This document shows, piece after piece, positions 1 to 9,320 of a DNA stretch of 64,000 nt (within the stretch, counting starts at the first letter, position 1; every line of letters starts with the position of its first letter). Position numbers and translations under genes: made by a program. Source of the stretch: Phycisphaerae bacterium (GTDB taxonomy: Bacteria; Planctomycetota; Phycisphaerae; Phycisphaerales; UBA1924). The notes under the pieces are model-generated. The model made no database searches, had not been told where the DNA came from, and saw only the letters and a program-made list of their open reading frames with translations. The DNA is taken from positions 186,001 to 250,000 of the forward strand of contig JAEUIW010000001.1 of assembly GCA_016794925.1 (NCBI GenBank). Direction: 5' to 3'.

Positions 1-269
1 GGCGTGTCGATGATGTTGACCGCGATGTGCTGCAGCGCGCCCGGCTCTCTGGGGTCGGGCCGGGTGTAGACCACGGCGCAGTTTTTCGAGAGGATGGTGA
101 TGCCGCGCTCGCGCTCCAGCGGGTTGGAGTCCATGATGAGCCCGTGCTGTCCGCCTTCGAGCTTCTCGAGCTCGCCCTTGCGGAAGCTGCCGGATTGCTT
201 CAGCAACTGATCAACAAGTGTGGTCTTTCCGTGGTCGACGTGAGCGATGATGGCGACGTTGCGAATCAT
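1..269 (-). CDS. typA: GTP-binding translational GTPase TypA/BipA, N-terminal part
   Basis: The first 89 codons of a gene that continues beyond the left edge. The ATG is at 269. The protein opens with [17 protein letters not shown], the TypA/BipA form of the EF-G-like P-loop (AHVDHGKTT, residues 9-17), and carries the switch-I element ERERGITIL. TypA is a ribosome-associated GTPase involved in stress adaptation and ribosome assembly; that role is family knowledge. LepA and EF-G are less likely because of the short N-terminus and the [22 protein letters not shown] stretch, whose [13 protein letters not shown] end is typical of TypA. It is transcribed away from the glycosyltransferase at 640. 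Confidence 0.93.
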   Translation of the reverse strand, partial: MIRNVAIIAHVDHGKTTLVDQLLKQSGSFRKGELEKLEGGQHGLIMDSNPLERERGITILSKNCAVVYTRPDPREPGALQHIAVNIIDT

Positions 270-639
270 GGGGCGTGTGGTGCTCGATCAGGGTGAAATG
301 AGGCACGAGAAAGCCGTAACAGAGCCCGAACCACTGGCGTCGTCGGATCGGGCCGTGCGAGCGATAGTGCGATCGCCGCACCCGTGGCTCCCATTCCGTT
401 GTGCGGAGCATTTCCACTTTGGTCGGACGATTTGTAAGCGTAGGCTTGGGAATCCAGAAGGGAACACGGTCGCAATCGGTGAATGACAGTTCGCACGACG
501 GGCGCGGGTGCGCGGTGTGCGTACCCATTCGGCGTCCCATGCTCGGTTGCGGGTCCTCGGCACACGAACGGAAGTAGTGGGGAAGTGGGGGTGACGGTGG
601 TCGGGGGTCGTCGCGGCAGACCGACTATGCTCTCCGCCC
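270..639. other. 370-bp intergenic region between divergent typA and glycosyltransferase
   Basis: Both flanking genes start here and point outward, so promoters for both should lie in this stretch. I see no convincing -35/-10 pair, hairpin terminator or RNA gene. A TATGCT near 624-629 could be a -10 for the glycosyltransferase, but no -35 accompanies it. Short ORFs here lack ribosome binding sites and coding character. Confidence 0.5.
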
Positions 640-2361
640 ATGACCGGATCGAACGGCCAGAACCCGGCGATTCCGTGGCCTCGCGCGGAAGTGCCGCGCC
701 GGGTCGCCATCCTGGGCTGGGCGCGCCTCTCGGCGCAGGCTATCGAAGGCAGCGGATACAACCTGAGCGCATCGGAGTTGGCGCGGGGCCTGGTGCTCTG
801 CGGGCATGCGGTGTCGTACCTGGCCTCCGGGATGCGGTATTCGCTGAGCCGTCTTCCGCGGGTGACGTACCGAGAAACATGGGGCGGAGTGGAATGCTTC
901 GACCTGCTCAACTCCCCGAACCTCAGCCCGGCGAGCGCCAATTTCGAGAACATGGCGAGCGAGGTGGCTTCTCCGCACCAGGCTCGCCTGGTGGTCGATT
1001 GGCTCCGTGAACGACGAGTGGAGGTGGTGCATATCCACTCGCTGGAGGGATACGCACTCGACCTGATCGGTGCCGTCCGCGACGCGGGGATGCCGGTGGT
1101 CGTCACGCCCCACAACTACTGGTATGTCTGCCCGCAGGTCGACCTGCTGCACGAGGAATTGCGCGTATGCCTCGACTATCGAGGCGGTGAGCGGTGCGTC
1201 GGATGTCTCAGACCCAAGAAGGGCCTTGTGCTCAAGCGGTCGGTGGGGCAGACGCTGGAGCGCGTGATGGGGCTGGAGCGGGCCAACGGCGTACGACGGC
1301 TGCTCTACGGCCTGAAGCCGGCGTTCAAGCGGCTGTTTGGGAGAGACTCTGCAGACCGGTCGGTTCGGGGTCGTTCGGATCGGCCGCTGAATCCCGACCG
1401 GCTGACTGACCCGGAGTTGGCGCTCGGCTTTGATGGGGATCTTCCCGACGGCGGGGAAATCAAACACGACCTCGTGCCGCCCCCGGGGACCGGACCGCGG
1501 GAATTGACCGTGTCGCCCTTGGACGAAAACGAGCGATTCTTGCAGTCACCGGTCCACCTGAAGGTCCTGAACGGGTACGGCCGACGTCGCGCGGCGGGAG
1601 CCGCGGCCCTGAACCGGGCGTCGCTCGTGACGAGCCCGAGCGAGTTCCTGCGTCGCGCCCACGTGGCCATGGGTGTTGACACGGGTCGAACCCGAACCGT
1701 CCTGCTCGGGCAACCGCACTTCGACCAAATCAACCGTCGTGCCCGGCGGTCGCCGTATTACAACTCCGTTCCGTGGGAGGCGGCGACGGCGGCCCGTCCT
1801 GTGCGGTTTGCATTTCTCGGCACGACTCGAGCCAACAAGGGACTCGAAGTGCTGACGCAGGCGATCCCGCTGCTCGATCCCGCGGTCCGCCGGCGGTGCC
1901 ACTTTGTGATCAGGGCCTTGGGGTGGGATTGGCCGTTCCGGGTGCGCCTGTCACGATTCCCGGAGGTGAGTTTCGCTGGCGGGTATGACCTCATGCAGCT
2001 CATCTCGATGCACGGGGAGTACGACGTGGGTGTGCTGCCGCACATCTGGTTTGAGAACTCCCCGCTTGTCATGCTCGAGCACTTGCACGCCGGCAAGTTT
2101 GTCATTTCATCGCGCTTGGGTGGGCCCGCCGACTGGATCGACCCGCCGCGGAACGGCCTCTTTTTCCGGGCAGGCGATCCTTCCGATCTGGCTGCCTGTC
2201 TGGCGTCGGTGGCGGAAGGCCGCGTTCGTTTGCCGACGGCTCGTGAAGTCCACGAATCGTCACGACTGCAGAGCTACCCCGGCCATGTGCGGTCCATCCA
2301 AGTGATCTATGAAGAGGTGATTCGAGAAGTTGGGACTGGCGGTGCGGTTCTCGATCAGTGA
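640..2361 (+). CDS. GT4-family glycosyltransferase with internal linker insertion
   Basis: A 573-residue GT-B glycosyltransferase. The N-terminal Rossmann half has the glycine-containing acceptor loop (GSGYNLSA, about residues 38-45). The C-terminal donor-binding half has FLGTTRANKGLEVL and an EX7E motif (ENSPLVMLE), the GT4 signature. A cysteine cluster C164, C177, C186, C189 follows THNYWYVCP-like sequence, as in other GT4 enzymes of this shape, and probably binds a metal. Residues about 230-315 are a charged, low-complexity insertion between the two lobes, so the protein is longer than the usual 380-420 residues. Donor and acceptor cannot be read from sequence. A surface polysaccharide or glycoprotein role is an inference. 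The ATG at 640 has no clear Shine-Dalgarno. Confidence 0.82.
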   Translation: MTGSNGQNPAIPWPRAEVPRRVAILGWARLSAQAIEGSGYNLSASELARGLVLCGHAVSYLASGMRYSLSRLPRVTYRETWGGVECFDLLNSPNLSPASANFENMASEVASPHQARLVVDWLRERRVEVVHIHSLEGYALDLIGAVRDAGMPVVVTPHNYWYVCPQVDLLHEELRVCLDYRGGERCVGCLRPKKGLVLKRSVGQTLERVMGLERANGVRRLLYGLKPAFKRLFGRDSADRSVRGRSDRPLNPDRLTDPELALGFDGDLPDGGEIKHDLVPPPGTGPRELTVSPLDENERFLQSPVHLKVLNGYGRRRAAGAAALNRASLVTSPSEFLRRAHVAMGVDTGRTRTVLLGQPHFDQINRRARRSPYYNSVPWEAATAARPVRFAFLGTTRANKGLEVLTQAIPLLDPAVRRRCHFVIRALGWDWPFRVRLSRFPEVSFAGGYDLMQLISMHGEYDVGVLPHIWFENSPLVMLEHLHAGKFVISSRLGGPADWIDPPRNGLFFRAGDPSDLAACLASVAEGRVRLPTAREVHESSRLQSYPGHVRSIQVIYEEVIREVGTGGAVLDQ

Positions 2362-2831
2362 TGCGGACACGACGTTGGTGTGCGTGCGGGGTCAGTTCGG
2401 TTCCCCAGGTGCCCACGTCGCCGCGCCATCAGGTGTGCGCAAGTCTGTGCCGCCAATGCTGCCGCGGAGTTGGTCGCCCGTGTTCATCGAGTGGTACCGG
2501 AGTTCGGCCCGCTCGGTGACGCGTACCGAGCTGTGCGTGGGGATCCACGCGGTCGGAGTCGAAGCGCACGGGCAGGGAGCGATTCGCTCGCCGTCTGGCA
2601 GCGCGTGCGAACAGAATCGTCGGTCGCGGACCTGGTGGACCAGCCGTTCAATCGCGAACTCAGCGGCGCGGGTTTGCGGAGCGCTGCGGTGTTGGTCCGG
2701 AGCACTTAACGGCGTATTGTTGACCGCGTTCGGCGCCGCTGACGCACGGTCGAGCCGGTCCGTTGGGCTGGAGGGCGCCGCGCGTCGCGGTCGAGGTTGC
2801 GGGGCCGATCCGGAGTGAGGAGGTGCCACGC
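2362..2831. other. 470-bp gap, no supported gene
   Basis: No tRNA fold, terminator or clear promoter is visible. A 109-codon GTG-initiated frame at 2380-2709 is open, but it has no ribosome binding site and no recognisable sequence, so I do not annotate it. The mqnC ribosome binding site occupies the right end. Confidence 0.5.
2817..2823 (+). promoter_or_regulatory. mqnC ribosome binding site
   Basis: GAGGAGG lies 8 nt before the ATG at 2832. It selects this start over an in-frame ATG at 2763, whose extra 23 codons have no conserved content. Confidence 0.8.
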
Positions 2832-4334
2832 ATGTCGAGCATGGTCACACCCAGGGAACACGCCGGGCTGTGCGCAACAGACACGGGGTTGCTGCGCGCC
2901 GTGGCCGCTGGCGAGGCGCGCCTAACCGGTGAACAGGGGTTGGCCTTGATGGCCGCGCTGCCACTGGGCGAACTCGGCCGCTGGGCGGATGCGCGCTGCC
3001 GAGCCGTTCATGGGGATCGGCTGCGGACCTACGTGATCGATCGGAACATCAATTACACGAACGTCTGCACTGCGCGGTGCACATTCTGCGCCTTCCGGCG
3101 TGACGCGGGCGACGAGGACGCCTACACGTTGGACACCGGCGTTATTCACGAAAAGGTCGCGGAACTGGTGGCGATCGGAGGAACACAGATCCTGATGCAG
3201 GGCGGGATGAACCCCGCGCTGCCGATCGCGTGGTACGAGCGGCTCCTGTCCGGCATCAAGTCGAGGTTCCCGGGCGTGCACATCCACGCCTTTAGCCCGC
3301 CGGAGTTCATCGAGTTCGTGAGCTTTTTCGATCCGCCCGGCTCGACGCTCGAGGAGAAGATCCGGTGGGTGATGGTGCGCCTGAAGGACGCCGGGCTGGA
3401 TTCGGTTCCCGGTGGTGGCGGAGAGATCTTCGCGGACCCGGTCAGGCGCAAGATCGGTCTGGGAAAATGCGATGCCCAGGCATGGCTGACCACCATGTAC
3501 GTGGCTCACACGCTCGGGATGTTCACCAGCGCGACGATGATGTTCGGGCACATCGAGGGGTTCGCGGACCGCGTGCATCACATGCTGCAAGTTCGGAGGT
3601 GGCAGGATCGGGTGCGCCGTGAGGCCGAGGAGGGGCGCGGTCCGCGGGGGCACTACGTCTCGTTTATCTCCTGGCCTTTTCAACGCGAGAACACTCCGCT
3701 CGGGCGCGTACCGGATTGGGGCTTCGACGAGGGCGAGCTGGAGCTGGAGTTCCCCGGGGACGCGGTGGCGCGTGCGTGGGCATCGGTGCGCGGCGGGGAC
3801 GCGAACGGGTCAGGCGGGCAGGGTCTCCCGCGTGGGTCGCGCGCCGCGGACGTGTTCGACTATGACGCGATGGACCGGGCGGGTTTTCCGTCGGCTTCGC
3901 TCTTCGGCAAGCGCGTGCGGATGAGCGGCGCCGCGGATTACCTGCGAACGCAGGCGTTGTCGCGTCTCATGCTCGACAACGTGTACTCGATCGGCGCGTC
4001 GTGGGTGACGATGGGACCCCACATCGGTCAGGTGGCGATGGCGTTCGGCGCGAACGACATGGGAAGCGTGATGATGGAGGAGAATGTCGTGTCTTCCGCG
4101 GGCACGACATTCTGCCTCGATGAGGCGTTGCTGTGCAGGCTCATCCGTACCTCGGGATTCACCCCGGCGCAACGGAACAACACATACGATCTTGTGCGCG
4201 TGCATGCGGGCTCCGACCGGGATCCGGACTTGGCGGTAACCGACTGGTCCGTGCATCGTGCCAAACGCACGCACCAGCAGGTTCTCCGGGCGCCCGCATT
4301 GTCTGGCGTGAAAATCACGGTCAACGCGCGATAA
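2832..4334 (+). CDS. mqnC: cyclic dehypoxanthinyl futalosine synthase (radical SAM)
   Basis: A 500-residue radical SAM enzyme of the MqnC/MqnE/CofH family. The iron-sulfur motif CX3CX2C is C79, C83, C86 (NVCTARCTFCAF). MqnC is favoured over MqnE by IDRNINYTNVC before the cluster, by DSVPGGGGEIFADPVR (MqnE normally has a different residue set after the PG), and by HIHAFSPPEF. In the futalosine route MqnC cyclises dehypoxanthine futalosine toward menaquinone. Family members are usually about 360-400 residues. Here roughly 75 extra residues sit between WPFQRENTPL and the YLRTQALSRLMLDNV core, which accounts for the length. Other mqn genes are not in the window. The start is set by the GAGGAGG site. 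Confidence 0.88.
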   Translation: MSSMVTPREHAGLCATDTGLLRAVAAGEARLTGEQGLALMAALPLGELGRWADARCRAVHGDRLRTYVIDRNINYTNVCTARCTFCAFRRDAGDEDAYTLDTGVIHEKVAELVAIGGTQILMQGGMNPALPIAWYERLLSGIKSRFPGVHIHAFSPPEFIEFVSFFDPPGSTLEEKIRWVMVRLKDAGLDSVPGGGGEIFADPVRRKIGLGKCDAQAWLTTMYVAHTLGMFTSATMMFGHIEGFADRVHHMLQVRRWQDRVRREAEEGRGPRGHYVSFISWPFQRENTPLGRVPDWGFDEGELELEFPGDAVARAWASVRGGDANGSGGQGLPRGSRAADVFDYDAMDRAGFPSASLFGKRVRMSGAADYLRTQALSRLMLDNVYSIGASWVTMGPHIGQVAMAFGANDMGSVMMEENVVSSAGTTFCLDEALLCRLIRTSGFTPAQRNNTYDLVRVHAGSDRDPDLAVTDWSVHRAKRTHQQVLRAPALSGVKITVNAR

Positions 4335-4606
4335 ACGATCTTGCGGGACAGACGGGTTGACGGCTGCTGGCCCTGCGAATGACCGCGTGCCGGGTCGTTC
4401 CGGCCGATCCCAACGCCCGAACGTTCAGACCCGTAGCGGCACTCTCAAGTCCCACGCCCATGGCGCGGGCTCAGTCCGGGCCCCTTTCAGTCCGATGTTG
4501 GACGGGCCTATCATTCCCTCTTTCGATCCCCAGTCCTGGGCTTTCGGCGTAACCGATCCCGGTGCAGCGCTGGAACCGGCCCGGTTCATTTCGCGAGGTG
4601 CTGACG
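4335..4606. other. intergenic region before efp
   Basis: 272 bp between mqnC and efp. No terminator with a T-tract and no clear promoter is visible. GAGGTG at 4594-4599 is the likely efp ribosome binding site. An upstream in-frame ATG at 4562 would only add non-conserved residues. Confidence 0.5.
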
Positions 4607-5161
4607 ATGAAAGCGATTGACCTTCGCCCCGGATTCGGTGTGAAACTGGACGGGAAACTTTTCGTGGTGTTCGCGTATGAATTCAGGAACCCTGGAAACC
4701 TCCGGTCGTTCGTGAACATCAAGTACAAGAACGTTCAGTCGGGCCAGATCATCGAGAAGCGACACCAGCCATCCGAGGACATTGAGCAGGTGGAATTGGA
4801 CCGCAGACCGATGGAGTTCCTGTACGCCGAGGGCAAGGACGGCGTGTTCATGGACACCGAGAATTACGATCAGATCACGATCCCCGCCAGCGTGCTGGGA
4901 GAAGCGCTCATGTACCTGCGCCCGAACGCCAGCGCGGTCATCCTGCTCTCGGAGGGGCGATCGATCTCCATCGAGCTTCCCGCGGCCGTTGAATTGCAAG
5001 TGACCGATACCCCTCCGGGTGTGAAGAAGGCGACGGTCACGAACGTGCAAAAAGACGCCACGCTCGAGACCGGCCTCAAGACTCGGGTGCCTGATTTCAT
5101 CAGCCAAGGTGAGGTCATCAAGATCAGCACCGTCGACGGCTCGTACCTGTCGCGGGCCTGA
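4607..5161 (+). CDS. efp: translation elongation factor P
   Basis: 184 residues, the usual EF-P length, with a KOW-like N-domain and two OB domains. The C-terminal signature is present (DATLETGLKTRVPDFISQGE followed by IKISTVDGSYLSR). EF-P binds between the P and E sites and relieves stalling at polyproline stretches. The domain I loop that reaches the peptidyl-transferase centre reads P29-G30-N31-L32-R33-S34. It has asparagine where E. coli has the modified Lys34, and no Lys or Arg at the other known modified position two residues earlier. ATG 4607 is preceded by GAGGTG. aroK follows after 7 nt, so the two are probably co-transcribed. Confidence 0.96.
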   Translation: MKAIDLRPGFGVKLDGKLFVVFAYEFRNPGNLRSFVNIKYKNVQSGQIIEKRHQPSEDIEQVELDRRPMEFLYAEGKDGVFMDTENYDQITIPASVLGEALMYLRPNASAVILLSEGRSISIELPAAVELQVTDTPPGVKKATVTNVQKDATLETGLKTRVPDFISQGEVIKISTVDGSYLSRA

Positions 5162-5168
5162 GGCGGTC

Positions 5169-5735
5169 ATGCCGACGCCGAGCATCATCCTCATCGGCCT
5201 TCGGGGGAGCGGGAAGTCCACGCTGGGCCGCGAGTTGGCGAACAGGCTGGGACTGGGTTTTGTGGACCTAGACGACGTCACGCCGGGGCTGCTGGGGGCC
5301 GGCACGGTGGGCGAAGCGTGGGCCGCGCACGGCGAGGGCGTGTTCCGTCGCGCCGAAAGCAAGGCGCTCGGGCAGACTCTGGCAACGCAAGGGATCGTGC
5401 TGGCGCTCGGCGGGGGAACCCCGGTCGCGCCCGAGTCGGCGGGGCTGCTCAACGCGAGCCGCGCGTCCGGACGCGCCGTCGTGGTGTACCTGCGTGCGGA
5501 CGCGGCAACGCTGCGGGCTCGGTTGAAAGAGGCCGGGAGTGAGGCTCACGTCAACCGGCCCTCTCTCACAGGGGCGAGCATTCTCGACGAGATCGACGCG
5601 GTGCTGCTCGCGCGTGATCCGTTGTACCTGGACCTGGCTGATCACGTCGTGCAAACGGATCAGCTGAATGTCGAGCGGGCGCTCGACGCCGTGGAGCGGA
5701 TCTCACGAAGCGCCGCCGCTCGCGCCAGGGGCTGA
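5169..5735 (+). CDS. aroK: shikimate kinase
   Basis: 188 residues. It phosphorylates shikimate in the chorismate pathway. A P-loop (GLRGSGKST, residues 10-18), the FVDLDD substrate-binding aspartates and the GGGTPV motif are all visible. The lid-region arginine lies in the AHVNRPSL segment, which matches the RPLL element of shikimate kinases. The ATG at 5169 lies 7 nt after the efp stop; the longer upstream frame would overlap efp and adds unrelated residues. The 3' end overlaps the convergent rhomboid gene by 33 bp. Confidence 0.9.
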   Translation: MPTPSIILIGLRGSGKSTLGRELANRLGLGFVDLDDVTPGLLGAGTVGEAWAAHGEGVFRRAESKALGQTLATQGIVLALGGGTPVAPESAGLLNASRASGRAVVVYLRADAATLRARLKEAGSEAHVNRPSLTGASILDEIDAVLLARDPLYLDLADHVVQTDQLNVERALDAVERISRSAAARARG

Positions 5736-6884
5736 CGCGTTGGTCGTCTCGACGCGTAGGTCTTTCGCCAAGCTGCGCTGGTGATCGAGCGTCAGCAACT
5801 CATCCAGCCCTTCGAGGGCCGCGCGAGCTTCGGCGGGTCGGTTCAGGTAGCGTGCCAGCACCAACGCGAGCATGAGCCGCACCCGTCCGGTTTCCATGTC
5901 GCGGGGGAAGCCCCGCGCGAAGCGGTCGTACGCCTCGGCGGCCAGCGGGTGGTCGCCCGACTGGAACGCGCTGTTGGCGATCTGGAGCATCGGGGCTCGC
6001 TGCAGGAGAAGCGCCGCCGGCCCGGCGTCGCGGCACTCGGTCAGGGCGCGATACTGGCGCAGCGCGTCCGCCTCGCGGCCCGCCCGGAGCGATTCCATGA
6101 TCGCCGCGCGGAGAGAGACGACGCGATCGTCCGTTCCATTCGATCGTGCCGAGAGAACGGGCGTCGCCGCAAGGGACTCACGCTCGCGGACAGCGTCGGC
6201 GAGCTGACGGCGTCGATACGCCTGCCGGAGCATCGCGACGAGGTCGTACCCATCACGCGGGAGCAAACCCATGAACAGCAGCGCCAAGCTCAACCCGACG
6301 CCGAAGCCGTACCCGCCCAGGTGCGCCAGGCGCGCGACGCGATCCGTTGTTCCCGCGCCGCCATGGATCACGTCCCATGCGATCGAAGCGCCGACAAACC
6401 ACAACGCGGGGATATTCGTGACGCCGATGAAGATGAACAGCACGAAGACGCGCACATGTGTCTTCGGGAACAGGACCATGTACGCGCCGGTCACTCCGGC
6501 GATTGCGCCCGACGCCCCGACCACACTCCCCCCGGCGAACAGAACCTGCGCGGCACCCGACACCGCCGCGGACGTGAGAAAGAACGCGAGAAACCCGACG
6601 CGGCCGAAGCGGTCCTCAACATTGGGGCCGAAGACCCAGAGGAAGAGCACGTTCCCGATCAGATGGAGCCACCCCGCGTGCAGGAACGCGTACGTGATCA
6701 ACGCCCACCACTCGAATCGGGCGGCCGACAGAACGAGCAAAGAGTGGGTCCTGAGCGCGGGTGCCCATCCAACCCTGATTCCGGCTTCGAGGACCAGAAA
6801 GACCCCGACCACGGCGGCGACGAGCAGGTATGTGATCAGTGTCGGGCGTTGAAGCGGTCGGTCTGTTCCCAGCGGGAGGAGCAT
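5703..6884 (-). CDS. rhomboid-family intramembrane serine protease with C-terminal helical repeat domain
   Basis: 393 residues. The first about 210 form a rhomboid core of about six membrane segments. The catalytic serine is S125 in GASGAIAG, the catalytic histidine is H188 in AHLGGYGFG, and H74/N78 form the HxxxN oxyanion element in the second helix (HLIGN). After the membrane part, residues about 240-390 are soluble, alanine-rich and helical. They resemble tetratricopeptide-like repeats (AFQSGDHPLAAEAYDRF) and could bind substrates or partners. Substrates are unknown. The gene is divergent from citrate synthase (181-bp spacer) and convergent with aroK. Confidence 0.9.
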   Translation of the reverse strand: MLLPLGTDRPLQRPTLITYLLVAAVVGVFLVLEAGIRVGWAPALRTHSLLVLSAARFEWWALITYAFLHAGWLHLIGNVLFLWVFGPNVEDRFGRVGFLAFFLTSAAVSGAAQVLFAGGSVVGASGAIAGVTGAYMVLFPKTHVRVFVLFIFIGVTNIPALWFVGASIAWDVIHGGAGTTDRVARLAHLGGYGFGVGLSLALLFMGLLPRDGYDLVAMLRQAYRRRQLADAVRERESLAATPVLSARSNGTDDRVVSLRAAIMESLRAGREADALRQYRALTECRDAGPAALLLQRAPMLQIANSAFQSGDHPLAAEAYDRFARGFPRDMETGRVRLMLALVLARYLNRPAEARAALEGLDELLTLDHQRSLAKDLRVETTNASAPGASGGAS

Positions 6885-7065
6885 GTCGGATGCTATCGGT
6901 CCGAAGGCGAGGAGGCAGCCGAGGCAGCCGTTGCGTTCCGCGTGGCTGTGGCAGAGTCGGTGGGTGTCAACCTATAGTCGGATCTTCGCGCCCGTGGCCT
7001 CTGGCCCCGGCCGCGAGACCACAGTTTCCCGTTCGCCGGACGCTCAAGAGAAGGACGAGTGCGCC

Positions 7066-8196
7066 ATGCCTGTCGCCGTTAAGGGCCTTGAGGGAATTGT
7101 CGCCGCGGATACCCGGATGTCGTTCATCGACGGCGAGAAAGGCGTGCTCGAGTACGTCGGGATCGAGATCGACGCCCTGGCGCGCCATTCGACATTCGAG
7201 GAGACCACGTTCCTCCTTTGGAACCTGCGTCTTCCCAAGCGGGCGGAACTGGACGCGTTCTCGACCGATCTGCGTTCGAGATACGAGCTCCCGCCCGGAA
7301 TGGAGCAGCGCATCACGAGCCTTCCCACCAGCGCCCAGCCGATGCACATGCTGCGCACCATGATCTCGTCGCTGGCGTTGCACGACTCCGACCCGAACCG
7401 GAACGATCCGGCCTCGGCCCGGGTGAAGGCGCTGAACATCCTGGCGCAGGCGCCCGCGATCGTGGCCGCGTTCGACCGCCACCGACGCGGCCTGCCGGTC
7501 GTTCGGCCGAACAAGGCGCTCTCGTTCGCGGCGAACTTCCTCTACATGCTCAACGGCAAGGAACCGACGCCGACCATGGCGCGGGCCTTCGATGCGTGCA
7601 TGATCCTGCACGCGGATCACGGGCTGAACAACTCAACGTTCACCGCGCGGGTCATCGCGTCGACACTCTCCGATGTGTACTCGGCGATCACGGGCGCCGT
7701 AGGGTCGCTCCGAGGTCCGCTGCACGGCGGCGCCAACGAGGATGTCATGAAGATGCTCAACGAGATCCCGACGGTTTCCGCGAGCGAGGCGTTCATCAAG
7801 CACAAGCTGGACACGAAGGCCAAGATCGCCGGCTTCGGCCACCGGGTCTACAAGGCCTACGACCCTCGAGCGACGTACCTCAAGACGCTGGCGAAGCAAC
7901 TCTCCGAGGACACCGGAAATCGAGATCTCTATGAGAAGTCGCAGGCCATCGAGGGTGTGATGCTCCGCGAGAAGGCGGCCAAGGGGATCTACCCGAACGT
8001 CGATTTCTATTCCGCCACCACGTACCACTGCATCGGGCTGCAGCTCGACCTCTTCACTCCGATGTTCGCGCTCAGCCGCATCGCCGGTTGGGCCGGACAC
8101 GTGATCGAGCAGTTGTCGGACAACCGGCTCTTCCGCCCGGACGTCGACTACGTTGGGCCGCACGGCGTCGCGTACGTTCCCCTCGCCGAACGTTGA
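7066..8196 (+). CDS. gltA: citrate synthase
   Basis: 376 residues, the short dimeric/Gram-positive-like length. It condenses acetyl-CoA and oxaloacetate at the entry to the TCA cycle. Catalytic elements are present: histidine in HADHGLNNSTF, histidine in GPLHGGANEDV, FGHRVYK, and the aspartate in NVDFYSATTYH. The start chosen is ATG 7066, which gives MPVAVKGLEGIVAADT, the normal N-terminus; GAAGGA lies upstream. A longer frame from 6883 overlaps the divergent rhomboid start and adds 61 residues with no family similarity. A 2-methylcitrate synthase activity cannot be excluded from sequence alone, but no prp genes are nearby. Confidence 0.94.
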   Translation: MPVAVKGLEGIVAADTRMSFIDGEKGVLEYVGIEIDALARHSTFEETTFLLWNLRLPKRAELDAFSTDLRSRYELPPGMEQRITSLPTSAQPMHMLRTMISSLALHDSDPNRNDPASARVKALNILAQAPAIVAAFDRHRRGLPVVRPNKALSFAANFLYMLNGKEPTPTMARAFDACMILHADHGLNNSTFTARVIASTLSDVYSAITGAVGSLRGPLHGGANEDVMKMLNEIPTVSASEAFIKHKLDTKAKIAGFGHRVYKAYDPRATYLKTLAKQLSEDTGNRDLYEKSQAIEGVMLREKAAKGIYPNVDFYSATTYHCIGLQLDLFTPMFALSRIAGWAGHVIEQLSDNRLFRPDVDYVGPHGVAYVPLAER

Positions 8197-8261
8197 GTCA
8201 GCATTGCCGACCGGTCGCGAAACGGAGCGCAGGATGTTCACCCGGGCGCCGTGCGCGCCGC

Positions 8262-9287
8262 TCACGGACGCGGATGAAAGCGGCGGTGAACGTCTTTCAG
8301 TCGCGACCGATCGACGTGCGTGTAGATCTGCGTGGTCGCGATATCCGAGTGGCCGAGCAACTCCTGGACCACGCGAAGGTCCGCTCCGCCGATCAAGAGG
8401 TGAGTCGCGAATGAGTGCCGAAGCGTGTGCGGGTGCGCGGCTGGCGCCCCGGACGCACGGGCGTGCCGCTTGACGATCTGCCAGACCACCACGCGTTCGA
8501 TCGGGCGTCCGGTGTGTGAAATCAGCAGCCGGCCGCGGTCCCGACCATCGGGCCGCAGCAGGACCGGCCGACCGCGGGCGAGGTATGCACGCAGCGCGGC
8601 CAGAGCGGGCTTGCCGACCGGGACCAGGCGCTGACGCTGCCCCTTGCCGGAGATCAGCGCGATCCGGCTGGCCGTCCGAATCGCGTCCAGCGGCAGCGAC
8701 GCGGCTTCACTGGCGCGCAGGCCGCAGGCGTATATCAGTTCAAGCACGGCCCGGTCCCTTAGGTGCAGCGCACGCGTGCGCGCCAGGTTCTTGGCCCCCG
8801 GCTCGGGCGGCCGGGGAGCGTTCATCAGCGCCGCGACCCGGGACGGCGAGAGCACATCGGGCAAGCGTTTCCAACGAACGGGCTGATCGAGTGCGTCCGC
8901 GGGGTTGACCGAAATCTCTCCGCGGCTCACCAGCCAGCGATAAAAGACCTTGACGGTCGCGAGATGACGAGTGACCGATGTCGCGGCCAAACCGCGTCGG
9001 CTCTTCAGGCCCGCGAAATGTCCAATCAGGTCGTCCGCGGTCGCGGCGGCGGGCGAGCCGCGACCCCGTGCGTGCAGGTCGGCGAAGAGATCGCGCAGGT
9101 CACGCGAGTACGCATCGAGGGTGAGAGGCGCGAGCCCGCACTCGACGCGGATGAACGCCAGAAAGCTGCGATAGTGGTCGGCGAACGATAGCGGGAGGTC
9201 GGCGGTCCACGCGGGCCGGAGCGCGGCTCGTCGCCCCCGGGTTGGGGAGGATGTGCGCGGCAGTGATCTGGCAACGGCGCGAGGCAC
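8262..9287 (-). CDS. xerD: tyrosine recombinase XerC/XerD family
   Basis: 341 residues with an N-terminal SAM-like core-binding domain (about 35-125) and a C-terminal catalytic domain. All catalytic residues of the family are visible: R191 (CGLRASE), K215, H287 and R290 ([12 protein letters not shown]), H313 ([10 protein letters not shown]) and nucleophile Y322. Xer recombinases resolve chromosome dimers at dif with FtsK. The closer match is to XerD, but one Xer gene alone cannot prove which. The N-terminus is about 30 residues longer than usual and basic; a later start is possible. No phage or integron genes lie nearby, which favours the housekeeping role. It sits downstream of the flagellin terminator. 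Confidence 0.88.
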   Translation of the reverse strand: MPRAVARSLPRTSSPTRGRRAALRPAWTADLPLSFADHYRSFLAFIRVECGLAPLTLDAYSRDLRDLFADLHARGRGSPAAATADDLIGHFAGLKSRRGLAATSVTRHLATVKVFYRWLVSRGEISVNPADALDQPVRWKRLPDVLSPSRVAALMNAPRPPEPGAKNLARTRALHLRDRAVLELIYACGLRASEAASLPLDAIRTASRIALISGKGQRQRLVPVGKPALAALRAYLARGRPVLLRPDGRDRGRLLISHTGRPIERVVVWQIVKRHARASGAPAAHPHTLRHSFATHLLIGGADLRVVQELLGHSDIATTQIYTHVDRSRLKDVHRRFHPRP

Positions 9288-9320
9288 TGATTCGGGATCG
9301 GGTGAATACGATGCGCAAGG

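Noticed and set aside
2380-2709. 109-codon GTG frame in the gap before mqnC
   Set aside because: No ribosome binding site, no recognisable sequence and an unremarkable base pattern; length is expected by chance in GC-rich DNA.
6973-6978. TATAGT as a -10 box for citrate synthase
   Set aside because: No acceptable -35 hexamer at 16-18 bp, so chance is equally likely.
8262-9287. Xer gene as part of an integron or genomic island
   Set aside because: No attC-like repeats, cassette genes or direct repeats nearby; base composition matches its neighbours.
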